Source: Streptomyces sp. NBC_00259
GTDB taxonomy: Bacteria > Actinomycetota > Actinomycetes > Streptomycetales > Streptomycetaceae
NCBI RefSeq assembly: GCF_036181745.1
Contig: NZ_CP108080.1
Location: 5,273,501 to 5,337,500, forward strand
Direction of reading: 5' to 3'
DNA length: 64,000 nucleotides
Each line of letters opens with the position of its first letter. The stretch's first letter is position 1. The notes beneath the pieces are model-generated. The model ran no database searches and was not told the DNA's origin. It saw only the letters and a program-made list of their open reading frames with translations. The translations under genes and the position numbers were made by a program. This document shows positions 53,233 through 60,623 of this stretch, piece after piece.

Positions 53233-54354
53233 GTGAACCGTCCGCAGTGGCCCGCCTGGCCGCCGCCCGCCACCGACGAGCAGCGGCGGGCACTGCTGCG
53301 GGTCCTCGACAGCGGCCGCTGGGGCGCGACCGACGGCACGGAGACCCGGGACTTCGCGGCGGCCTTCGCGGCGCGCGTGGGCGCCGCTCACGGCGTGTGC
53401 ACGGTCAACGGCACGGTCGCGCTGTTCCTCGCCCTGCGCGCCCTCGGAGTCGGTCCGGGCGACGAGGTGATCGTCCCCGCCTACACGTTCGTGGCCAGTG
53501 CGACCGCCGTGGTGCTGGCCGGCGCGGTGCCGGTCGCCGCCGACGTACGGGAGGACACCCTGCACCTCGACCCCGAAGCCGTACGCCGCCTCGTGGGTCC
53601 GCGTACGAAGGCCGTCATGCCCGTGCATCTCGCGGGCGCCCCCGCCGATACGGAGGCCCTGCGCGGCCTCGGCCCCGCCGTCGTGGAGGACGCGGCGCAG
53701 GCGCACGGAGCCGCACGCCACGGCCGGCCCGCGGGCAGCCTCGGGGACGCCGCCTGCTTCAGCTTCCAGTCCAGCAAGGCGATGACCGCGGGGGAGGGCG
53801 GCATCGTCGTCACCGACGACCGCCGCACGTACGAGCGGCTGTGGGCGCTGCACAACGTCGGCCGCAGCCCGGACGGCGGCTGGTACGAGCATCCGGAGCT
53901 GGGCTGGAACCTGCGCATGACGGAGTTCCAGGCGGCCCTGCTGCATCCCCAGCTCGCCCTGCTGGACGATGGGATCGACCACCGTGCGGCCTGTGCCGGC
54001 GCGCTCGCCACGGCTCTCGGCGAGGTCCGGGGCCTCGCACTCGTCCCGCCCCCGCCGGGCACGACCCGCCACACCTGGCATCTGGCGATGCTGCGTTACG
54101 ACTCCCGCGCCTTCGGCGGCCACCCGAAGTCCGCGTTCCTGAAGGCGATGGCGGCCGAGGGCGTCCCGCTCGACCCCGGCTACCGTTCGCTGACCCGAGT
54201 GCCGTACGTCGGCGACCCCGCGCCCTGCCCGGTCGCCGAGGCCGCGGAGGACACCGTCGTCTGGGTGCGTCAGGCCCTGCTGATGGCGGACGAGGCGGCG
54301 ATGGGGGCCGTGGCCCGGGCCGCCCTGAGCGTCCAGCGCGCGTTCACGCGTTGA
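53233..54354 (+). CDS. DegT/DnrJ/EryC1/StrS aminotransferase (module A)
   Basis: A 373-residue PLP enzyme of the sugar aminotransferase family. It has PLP-phosphate residues in CTVNGTVALFLALRALG, DEVIVPAYTFVASATAVV, VVEDAAQAHGA and Lys182 forming the internal aldimine in SFQSSKAMTAGEGG. It starts at GTG 53233 (GGGCGGGA upstream), 37 bp after the amidohydrolase. It is the last gene of the ABC operon. The family usually transaminates keto-sugars, and in a catabolic setting it may run toward deamination. The 3' end overlaps the LLM gene by 11 bp on the other strand. Confidence 0.92.
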   Translation: MNRPQWPAWPPPATDEQRRALLRVLDSGRWGATDGTETRDFAAAFAARVGAAHGVCTVNGTVALFLALRALGVGPGDEVIVPAYTFVASATAVVLAGAVPVAADVREDTLHLDPEAVRRLVGPRTKAVMPVHLAGAPADTEALRGLGPAVVEDAAQAHGAARHGRPAGSLGDAACFSFQSSKAMTAGEGGIVVTDDRRTYERLWALHNVGRSPDGGWYEHPELGWNLRMTEFQAALLHPQLALLDDGIDHRAACAGALATALGEVRGLALVPPPPGTTRHTWHLAMLRYDSRAFGGHPKSAFLKAMAAEGVPLDPGYRSLTRVPYVGDPAPCPVAEAAEDTVVWVRQALLMADEAAMGAVARAALSVQRAFTR

Positions 54355-55312
54355 GCTCCCCGAACGCCTCGATCGCCCGCAGCGCGTCGGCCTGCGGCAT
54401 CCCCGGCGGCTGGACCCGCAGCACCAGCCCGTCCGCGCCCATCTCCGCGTACCGCCCGATCCGTTCCGTGCACTCCTCGGGCGAACCGATCACCGACCGC
54501 GCCACGATGTCGTCCCACTGCTGCGCATAGCGCGCCGCGTCCATCGACGTGCGCTTCCAGTCGCCGTACGCGTCGTACAGCCCTCGCAGCGGCCTCTCCA
54601 GCGCGTCCCGCGCGCGCTGGGTCGTCGCGGCGGCATACCCCTCGCGGCAGACGACGACCTCCGCCCCCAGCGAACGAGGACCCCGCGGGTGGGCGCGGTA
54701 GGCGCGGATCTTCTCCGGCAGTTCCTCGTCGGTCTCGTTGAACGACGTCGTCCATCCGTCGCACATCCGGGCCGTGCGCTCCAGCGCGGCCGGCACCCGC
54801 CCGCCGTTCCAGATCCGCGGCCGCGGATTCTGCACGGGCCTCGGCGACAGATAGGCGCCGTCCACCTCGCTCCAGCGGCCCTTGTACGTCACCTCGTCCT
54901 CGGTCCACAGCCGGGTCAGCAGCTCCAGGCACTCCTCGAACCGCGGCACCCGCTCGCCCGGCCGCGCGCCGAACAGGGTGAACTCCTCGGGGCGGTAGCC
55001 CAGCACGAACCCGGCGGTGAGCCGCCCGCCCGACAGCACGTCGATGTGCGCCAGCGTCTCGGCCAGCCATACCGGCTGGTAGACGGGTGCGATCAGCCCG
55101 GCCGTCGCCAGCCCGATCCGCTCCGTGTGCGCGGCGAGATACGCCAGCGAGGTGAGCGCCTCGTGGTAGCCGGGCCGGTGCAGATGGCGCTCGCCCAGCA
55201 CGACCCAGGCGAAGCCCGCCTGTTCCGCCAGCCGCACCTGCTCCACGGCGTCGGCGAGCCGCGGCCGGTCGGCCTTGTCCGCATACAGGTTGACGTACAG
55301 GCCGAGGCGCAT
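54344..55312 (-). CDS. LLM-class flavin-dependent oxidoreductase
   Basis: A 322-residue luciferase-like TIM barrel using reduced FMN/F420: GLYVNLYADKADRP, GFAWVVLGERH, TERIGLATAG, LSGGRLTAGFVLGYRPEEF, then RIWNGGRVPAALERTARMCDGW. The ATG at 55312 follows GGAAGGGA. A perfect palindrome lies 17 bp before its start and is shared with the divergent DHDPS-family gene. The role in the pathway is open: oxidative cleavage or dehydrogenation. Confidence 0.9.
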   Translation of the reverse strand: MRLGLYVNLYADKADRPRLADAVEQVRLAEQAGFAWVVLGERHLHRPGYHEALTSLAYLAAHTERIGLATAGLIAPVYQPVWLAETLAHIDVLSGGRLTAGFVLGYRPEEFTLFGARPGERVPRFEECLELLTRLWTEDEVTYKGRWSEVDGAYLSPRPVQNPRPRIWNGGRVPAALERTARMCDGWTTSFNETDEELPEKIRAYRAHPRGPRSLGAEVVVCREGYAAATTQRARDALERPLRGLYDAYGDWKRTSMDAARYAQQWDDIVARSVIGSPEECTERIGRYAEMGADGLVLRVQPPGMPQADALRAIEAFGELNA

Positions 55313-55328
55313 CGAAGCGGAATCCCTT

Positions 55329-55352
55329 CCTTTACGGTCCGGACCGTAAAGG
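55329..55352. promoter_or_regulatory. Perfect 24-bp palindrome between LLM and DHDPS-family genes
   Basis: Arms CCTTTACGGTCC and GGACCGTAAAGG are perfectly symmetric. It lies between divergent starts (55312 and 55407). A TTACGG/TAGCGT pair (16-bp spacer) may form the promoter of the plus-strand gene over it. A 16/20 match recurs at 60577-60596. Confidence 0.85.
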
Positions 55353-55406
55353 CTAGCGTAGCGGCGACGACCGCAACAGACGGGCAACGGACGGGAGAGA
55401 ACGCCG

Positions 55407-56372
55407 ATGTCTGCGACGGACCAGCTGGTGCGCCGGCTGCGCGGCACCGTACTTCCGGCAGTCGCAACCCCCATGGACGCGCGGGGAGTTGTCGACTTCG
55501 AAGCACTGCGCGGATACGCCGAACGCATCGCCGCGCACCCCGTCGGCGGGGTCGCCGTATGGGCGCACACGGGACGCGGGCTGTATCTCTCCGAGGCGGA
55601 CCGCCGACGGGTGCTGGGGGTGTGGCGCGCGGCGGTCGACCGGCCGGTCGTGGCGGGCGTGGGGGTACCACGCTCGACCCCGGTCACGGGGCTTCGTGAC
55701 GCGGTCGACGCCACCGTGGCGATGGCGGTGCAGGCGGCCGAGGGCGGCGCCGACGCCGTCATGGTCTATCCGCTGGCGCAGCTCGACGGCGACGAGGACG
55801 CGGCCCTGGCGCTGCACGAGGAAGCCGCCTCGGCGAGCGGGCTCCCCGTGCTCGGGTTCTTCCTGCACGGGGAGGCGGGCGGATACCCGTACCCGCCGCG
55901 GCTGGTGAGCCGGCTGCTCGCACTCCCGTCCGCCGCCGGCGTCAAACTCGCCACCCTCGACCGGGCGATGGCCTGCCAGGACGCGATCCGCGCGGCACAG
56001 TCCGGCGGGAAGCTCGTCATCACCGGCGAGGACCGGATGTTCGGACCCTCGCTGATGTGGGGCGCCGACTCGGCCCTCGTCGGCATCGCGGCCGCCCGGG
56101 TGCCGCTGACGGCCGCGGTGCTCGACGCGTGGCGCGACGGCGACCACGGTGCGTTCGTGCGGGCCTCGGCCCGTCTGGACGCCTTCGCGGAGGCCACGTT
56201 CCTCGATCCGATCGAGGGCTACGTGCAGCGCATGCTGTGGGCGGCGGTCTGGGAGGGCCTGATCCCGGAGGAGTCGGCCCATGACCCGTACGGGCCGGGG
56301 CTGCCGGCGGCGGAGCGGCAGTCGGTGGTGGAGTGCCTGGAGCGCCTCGCGAAGGACCCCGACGCGGCGTAG
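55407..56372 (+). CDS. DHDPS/NAL-family Schiff-base lyase
   Basis: A 321-residue member of the dihydrodipicolinate synthase/N-acetylneuraminate lyase family. The Schiff-base lysine is Lys180 (GVKLATL), and LPAVATPMDARGVVDFEALRGYAERI and GGADAVMVYP are typical. The general-acid Tyr found in most members (in a Y-N-x-P-like loop) is absent: the loop is GFFLHGEAG. So the chemistry may be altered. The ATG has a GGGAGAG site. It ends 34 bp from the convergent amidohydrolase. Confidence 0.88.
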   Translation: MSATDQLVRRLRGTVLPAVATPMDARGVVDFEALRGYAERIAAHPVGGVAVWAHTGRGLYLSEADRRRVLGVWRAAVDRPVVAGVGVPRSTPVTGLRDAVDATVAMAVQAAEGGADAVMVYPLAQLDGDEDAALALHEEAASASGLPVLGFFLHGEAGGYPYPPRLVSRLLALPSAAGVKLATLDRAMACQDAIRAAQSGGKLVITGEDRMFGPSLMWGADSALVGIAAARVPLTAAVLDAWRDGDHGAFVRASARLDAFAEATFLDPIEGYVQRMLWAAVWEGLIPEESAHDPYGPGLPAAERQSVVECLERLAKDPDAA

Positions 56373-56406
56373 CCCCTCCCCGCACCCCTGGCACCCGTCA
56401 CACCTG

Positions 56407-57141
56407 TCACACCTTCAGGTCGAACAGCTCCGCCGCGTTCCGCCACAGGACCCTGTCGAGCTCGTCCTCCGTGAAGTGCGCGTCGCGCAGGACGCCGAGG
56501 GACCAGCAGGGGTCGATGAGGGTGGCGTCGGTGCCGAAGAGCATGCGCTCGACCGGGACGCCGGCCTCGCGGGCGTAGGCGATGCGGCCCGCGTCCGCGG
56601 CCGTACGGCAGTGCTCCAGATACAGACCGTCGCAGGACGCCGCCGCGTGCGCGGCCTCGCGCCAGGCGTCGCCGCCCGCATGGCCCATGATGACGCGGAG
56701 TCCCGGCCGGGCCGTGACCATGTCGGCCAGCTGGAGCACTTCGCGCCCCCAGGTGTGGAGCAGCAGCGGCACCCCGGCCTCGGCGATGACGTCGAAGGCC
56801 TCCGCCATCTCGCGCGAGCCCGGCAGCCGCCCCGGATAGTGGGTGTGGATCTTCGCGCCGACGAACCGCCCGGAGTCCAGACAGCGGCGCAGATCGGCCG
56901 CGCTCTCCTCGATCCGGTTCGGGTTCACCACCGCGTAGCCGTACAGCCGTGGCCGGGAGGCCAGTTCCTTCAGCAGCGCCGCGTTGCCCGCGACCGCGTC
57001 GTACACCACCGCCTCCGACGCCGACACCAGCTGCAGATCGATGCCGTAGCGGTCCATCTGCCGCAGATTGGTCTCCGCGTCGCCGCAGGTCAGGTGGAAC
57101 TGCCAGCGCCCCACATGGGCGTGCACATCGATGATCGGCAT
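56407..57141 (-). CDS. Amidohydrolase family 2 enzyme, intact metal site (module B)
   Basis: A 244-residue metal-dependent enzyme closely parallel to that at 52395: His7/His9 (DVHAHVGRW), KIHTHYPG, His129 (LLHTWG), His154 (MGHAGG) and Asp205 (FGTDATLID). The shared HVGRW/HLGRW motif after HxH marks the two as paralogues. Its ATG shares one base with the preceding stop (TGATG). It is the last gene of the minus-strand operon. Confidence 0.86.
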   Translation of the reverse strand: MPIIDVHAHVGRWQFHLTCGDAETNLRQMDRYGIDLQLVSASEAVVYDAVAGNAALLKELASRPRLYGYAVVNPNRIEESAADLRRCLDSGRFVGAKIHTHYPGRLPGSREMAEAFDVIAEAGVPLLLHTWGREVLQLADMVTARPGLRVIMGHAGGDAWREAAHAAASCDGLYLEHCRTAADAGRIAYAREAGVPVERMLFGTDATLIDPCWSLGVLRDAHFTEDELDRVLWRNAAELFDLKV

Positions 57142-57917
57142 CAGGCGAGCAGCTCCTCGACGTTCTTGGTGGCGATGGCGGCACGGTCGTCGTCCGAGAT
57201 GTCCGCGTACCGGAGCCGCAGCGTCAGCGGTGAGATGTCCATGAAGGGGGTGCGCGAGCCGAAGACGAGGTGGCGCGCGCCGACCGAGTCCACGACCCGC
57301 TCGAGGGAGTCGGGCCCGGACAGCATCCGCGTGGTGACCCGGAATCCGGGTTCCTCGCGGGCCATCAGCAGGAAGTCCGCCAGCAGATAGGCGTGCAGGT
57401 CCAGGAAGACCACGTCGGCGCCCCGGTTCATCAGCGGCGGACCGTAGCGGCGGGGGTCCCCGTCGTGGAGGAGCACCATCCCGCGGTCCAGGGCGAGGTC
57501 GACGACCCGCCGGTAGCCGGGGAAGCCGGGGTCGGCGGCCTGCTCGACCGTGAACACGCGCAGGAAGCGCACTCCGGCCGCTGTCAGCTCGTCCAGCCGG
57601 CCCTCGGCGGTCAGCGCGTCGCGTACGTCGATCGTGCCGACCGGCAACAGCTCCGGGCAGTCCGCCAGATCGCGGAGCGTCTCCTCGTTGCCCGCTCCGT
57701 CGTCGAACAGCGGTCCGCGCGTGGACAGCGCCAGCGCCCCGGACACGGGGGAGCGGTCGAGCCGCCGTCGGACCTCGGCGAGCGGGAAGTCCCGGTGGTG
57801 CCGCGGCCACGCCCCGTACAGCACGTCCACGTCCCAGCCGATGGTCTCCTCGGGGGACGGCGTCAGCCAGTCGTAGGCGCTCAGCCGCTCGTGCGCGGTC
57901 GTCGTGCTCGTGCTCAT
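57141..57917 (-). CDS. Amidohydrolase-fold protein with lost metal ligands (module B)
   Basis: A 258-residue TIM-barrel protein. The N-terminal HxH is missing (region AYDWLTPSPEETIGWDVDVLYG), and the terminal Asp motif is FGSRTPFMDISP, so it is probably metal-free. It keeps barrel strands such as LPVGTIDVRD, MVLLHDGDPRRY and DVVFLDLHAYLL. It overlaps the aminotransferase stop by four bases and touches the intact amidohydrolase by one, so the two amidohydrolase-fold proteins are made together, as in module A. Confidence 0.75.
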   Translation of the reverse strand: MSTSTTTAHERLSAYDWLTPSPEETIGWDVDVLYGAWPRHHRDFPLAEVRRRLDRSPVSGALALSTRGPLFDDGAGNEETLRDLADCPELLPVGTIDVRDALTAEGRLDELTAAGVRFLRVFTVEQAADPGFPGYRRVVDLALDRGMVLLHDGDPRRYGPPLMNRGADVVFLDLHAYLLADFLLMAREEPGFRVTTRMLSGPDSLERVVDSVGARHLVFGSRTPFMDISPLTLRLRYADISDDDRAAIATKNVEELLA

Positions 57918-59047
57918 CCCGCTCCCACCTCGCCCAGCGCGCGGGCGATCCGGTCCACGTCGTCCTCGGTGTACGCCTCGTTCCACTGAAGCACCAGCAG
58001 CGTACGGTCGATCAGCGTCTCCGCACGGGGACACAGGCCGGGCGGGTGGCCGGACAGTGCCGGATTGGCGTACAGCGGCCGCTCCAGATAGCCGGGCAGC
58101 GCCGGGACGCCCACCTCCTGAAGTCCCTTCGCCCAGCGGGAGTTGTCGTCGACGAGCAGCGGCATCACCCACCAGGCGTGACCGGCGCGCCGCTCCGGCA
58201 TCCGGGCCGCGGCCGACAGTCCGAGCCCGTCGAGGGCCCTCGCGAGGCGCCCGGCCCGCTCGCGCCGTACGCGCACGACATCGGCGACCCGGGTGAGCTG
58301 GACGCGGGCGACCGCCGCGACGAGTTCCGTCATCCGGTAGTTGAGGCCCATCGTGCGGTGGATGCGGCCCTCGGCGCGGTCCCAGCCCTTGTCCATGAAC
58401 AGCCGCATACGGCGGGTCAGTTCCTGATCGTCGGCGATGCAGAGCCCGCCGTCACCCGCCGTGATGTGCTTGTACTGCTGGAGACTGAAACAGGCGATGT
58501 CCCCGACGGTGCCGAGCAGCCGGCCGGAGTCGTCCTCGCCCAGCCACGCCTGTGCGCAGTCCTCGATCAGCAGCAGCCCGTGGCGGTCGCAGATCTCCCG
58601 CAGCCGGCCGGCGTCCGCGGCGCCGCCGAAGAGATGGACGGCGATCACGGCCCTGGTGCGCGGGGTGATCGCCGCCTCCACCGCGTCCGGGTCCAGGTTC
58701 CCGTCCTCGGGCCGTACGTCCGCGAACACCACCCTCGCGCCCTGGGCGAGGACCGGCGCGACCGTGCCGAAGTCCGAGATCGGCGTGGTGATGACCTCGT
58801 CCCCGGGGCCGACACCGGCCGCGGCGACCGCGAGATGGACCGCGGCCGTGCCGGAGCTGGACGAGACGGCCCCGGAGCGCCCGTACAGCGCCGCCATCTC
58901 CGCCTCCAGCGCCCGGGTCTCCGTCCCGAACGCACCGCACAGGACGGCCGAGTCGAGGACCCGCAGCACCGCGGCGCGTTCCTCCTCGCCGATGGTCCTG
59001 CCGCGTGGTTCGAGAACTGTGGGCAGTGGCATTTCCCGTTGCGGCAT
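57914..59047 (-). CDS. DegT/DnrJ/EryC1/StrS aminotransferase (module B)
   Basis: A 377-residue PLP enzyme, a paralogue of that at 53233. It has GTETRALEAEMAALYG, SSSSGTAAVHLAVAAAGVGPGDEV, LLIEDCAQAWLG and Lys193 in SLQQYKHITAGDGG. The frame reaches 59074. The ATG at 59047 is preceded by AGAGGA and fits the family. It is the first gene of the minus-strand operon, transcribed from a promoter/operator identical to that of the ABC operon. Confidence 0.92.
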   Translation of the reverse strand: MPQREMPLPTVLEPRGRTIGEEERAAVLRVLDSAVLCGAFGTETRALEAEMAALYGRSGAVSSSSGTAAVHLAVAAAGVGPGDEVITTPISDFGTVAPVLAQGARVVFADVRPEDGNLDPDAVEAAITPRTRAVIAVHLFGGAADAGRLREICDRHGLLLIEDCAQAWLGEDDSGRLLGTVGDIACFSLQQYKHITAGDGGLCIADDQELTRRMRLFMDKGWDRAEGRIHRTMGLNYRMTELVAAVARVQLTRVADVVRVRRERAGRLARALDGLGLSAAARMPERRAGHAWWVMPLLVDDNSRWAKGLQEVGVPALPGYLERPLYANPALSGHPPGLCPRAETLIDRTLLVLQWNEAYTEDDVDRIARALGEVGAG

Positions 59048-59078
59048 CGGGGGATTATCCTCTCGGCAGCACACGATT

Positions 59079-59120
59079 ATGGCCTGGGCCGAAAGTAGAA
59101 CTCCCGTCGTCGGTCGTCAA
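59079..59120 (-). promoter_or_regulatory. Promoter and operator of the minus-strand operon
   Basis: On the minus strand: -35 TTGACG (59115-59120), 17-bp spacer, -10 TACTTT (59092-59097), then CGGCCCAGGCC. The block CTACTTTCGGCCCAGGCC (59081-59098) is identical to 48505-48522. The right palindrome arm is degenerate here (GGCCATAA). It predicts joint control of both operons. Confidence 0.85.
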
Positions 59121-59121
59121 T

Positions 59122-59206
59122 CACGCGTCAACCTCGAAGGAACGTGCGTCGAACCCCGGCAGAACGTGCGTCAACCCCCGCAGGTCGTGCGTCGACCCCA
59201 GCAGAA
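59122..59206 (+). repeat. Four 21-22 bp iterons before the regulator gene
   Basis: Units at 59122-59142 (diverged), 59143-59164, 59165-59185 and 59186-59206 share CGTGCGTCrAmCCCsGCAG. The 21-bp period is two helical turns, so repeated protein binding on one face of the DNA is likely. They lie directly upstream of the regulator's ribosome-binding site. Confidence 0.85.
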
Positions 59207-59219
59207 CGGAGACCGGGCC

Positions 59220-60470
59220 ATGCCGCTCACGGTCGGCGTGATAGGCCCCGAGGACCTGGTCCACAAGGTGGTCGCCGTGGGCGGCGTACAGGCGGGCCCG
59301 GCCCAGCTGCTGCCCCTGCCGTACCGCCACGAGGACGAGACGACGGAGGTCGTCGCCGCGGCGCGCTCCTCCGCGGACGCCCTGCTTTTCACCGGAGTGG
59401 TCCCGCACTCCCTCGCCGCCGCGGCCGGCGTCCTCGACCGCCCCGCGATGTACGTCCCGTACAGCGGCGCCACCCTCCTGCGGGCCCTGGTCGAACTGCT
59501 CCGCCTCGGTCACGACGTCTCGCGCGTCTCCATCGACACCCTGCGCCGCGACGAGGTGCTGGAGACGCTCACCGAGGCGAAGCTGCCCACCGACCACGTA
59601 CAGGTGCTGCCCTACCGGCCCGGGCTCACCTCCCAGGATCTCGTCGACTTCCATCTCGACGCGCGGGACACCAGGAAGTCGAGGGTCGCGATCACCTGCC
59701 TCGGCTCGGCGTTCCACGTGCTGGAGCACCGGACCCACGCGGTACGGCTCGCTCCCTCACGGCACTCGATCCTGGCGACGCTCCAGGCCCTCGTCCTGGC
59801 CACGGCGGGACAGCACAGCGGCGACGCCCAGGTCGCCCTCGGCGTCATCGACCTGCCCACCGCGGCCGGCGGACCGGCAGACGAACGACTGGCCGAGGAC
59901 GTACGGATCCTCGGCGGAAGCCTCGCCGCCCTGCCGGACGGGCAGCGGCTCGTCGTCACCACCCGGGGCGTCCTGGAGAAGGCGACCGAGCAGTTCACCC
60001 GAATCCCGTTCCTCGACGCCCTCGCCGCCCGGCACGGCACCGCGCACATCGGCTTCGGGCTCGGGCGCACCGCCGCCGAGGCGGAGGCCCTCGCCCGCCG
60101 TGCCGTCAACCGGGCGCGGTCCGTCGGCGCCGTCGCCGGGGTCGTGTCGATGACCGACGACGTCGACATCGTCATCGACCCCGCGCTCGGGGACGCGGCG
60201 AGCGAACCCGCCGCGCCCGAGAGCGCGGCGCTGCTGGCCCGCCGAGTGGGCATCAACCCCCAGACCCTGGACCGGCTGCGGGAACTGGCCGCCGCGGACC
60301 CGGGGGAGGGGCTCACCGCCCATGTCGTCGCCGAGCACCTGTCCGTGCAGCAGCGCACGGCCCGGCGCATACTCAAGCGGCTGGAGCGGGCGGGCGTGGC
60401 CGTCCCGACCGGAAGCCGCCAGGAGGGACAGACCGGTCGGCCGCCGATCGTGTACCGGGTCCGGCTGTAG
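59220..60470 (+). CDS. Winged-helix transcriptional regulator of the cluster
   Basis: A 416-residue regulator that I cannot place in a named family. An alpha/beta N-terminal domain (about 1-320, starting LTVGVIGPEDLVHKVVAVGG, with DALLFTGVVPHSLAAAAG and YVPYSGATLLRALVELL) recalls ligand-sensing domains of PrpR-N type. The C-terminal HTH (about 345-416) has TLDRLRELAAADPG, VVAEHLSVQQRTARRILKRLERAGVAVP. The ATG at 59220 has GGAG eight bases upstream. It is divergent from the minus-strand operon, with operators and iterons between. It is the best candidate for the regulator of the shared operators. Confidence 0.75.
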   Translation: MPLTVGVIGPEDLVHKVVAVGGVQAGPAQLLPLPYRHEDETTEVVAAARSSADALLFTGVVPHSLAAAAGVLDRPAMYVPYSGATLLRALVELLRLGHDVSRVSIDTLRRDEVLETLTEAKLPTDHVQVLPYRPGLTSQDLVDFHLDARDTRKSRVAITCLGSAFHVLEHRTHAVRLAPSRHSILATLQALVLATAGQHSGDAQVALGVIDLPTAAGGPADERLAEDVRILGGSLAALPDGQRLVVTTRGVLEKATEQFTRIPFLDALAARHGTAHIGFGLGRTAAEAEALARRAVNRARSVGAVAGVVSMTDDVDIVIDPALGDAASEPAAPESAALLARRVGINPQTLDRLRELAAADPGEGLTAHVVAEHLSVQQRTARRILKRLERAGVAVPTGSRQEGQTGRPPIVYRVRL

Positions 60471-60576
60471 TCGGGACAACGAGTGGCGGGCCGCAGGGCT
60501 GCCGAGCTGCCGGGACGCGAGGGTGTGAGGGTGCCCGGACGCGGCGTGCCGTTTGCGGACGGCCGCCCGGCGGGAA

Positions 60577-60596
60577 GTTACGGTCCCGACCGAAAC
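60577..60596. promoter_or_regulatory. Degenerate second copy of the TTACGGTCC palindrome
   Basis: GTTACGGTCCCGACCGAAAC matches the core of the 55329-55352 palindrome at 16 of 20 positions and lies 27 bp before the epimerase start. It suggests the epimerase gene belongs to the same sub-regulon as the LLM and DHDPS-family genes. Confidence 0.6.
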
Positions 60597-60623
60597 GACG
60601 TCACAGCGAAGGAGCTGAGCCGC

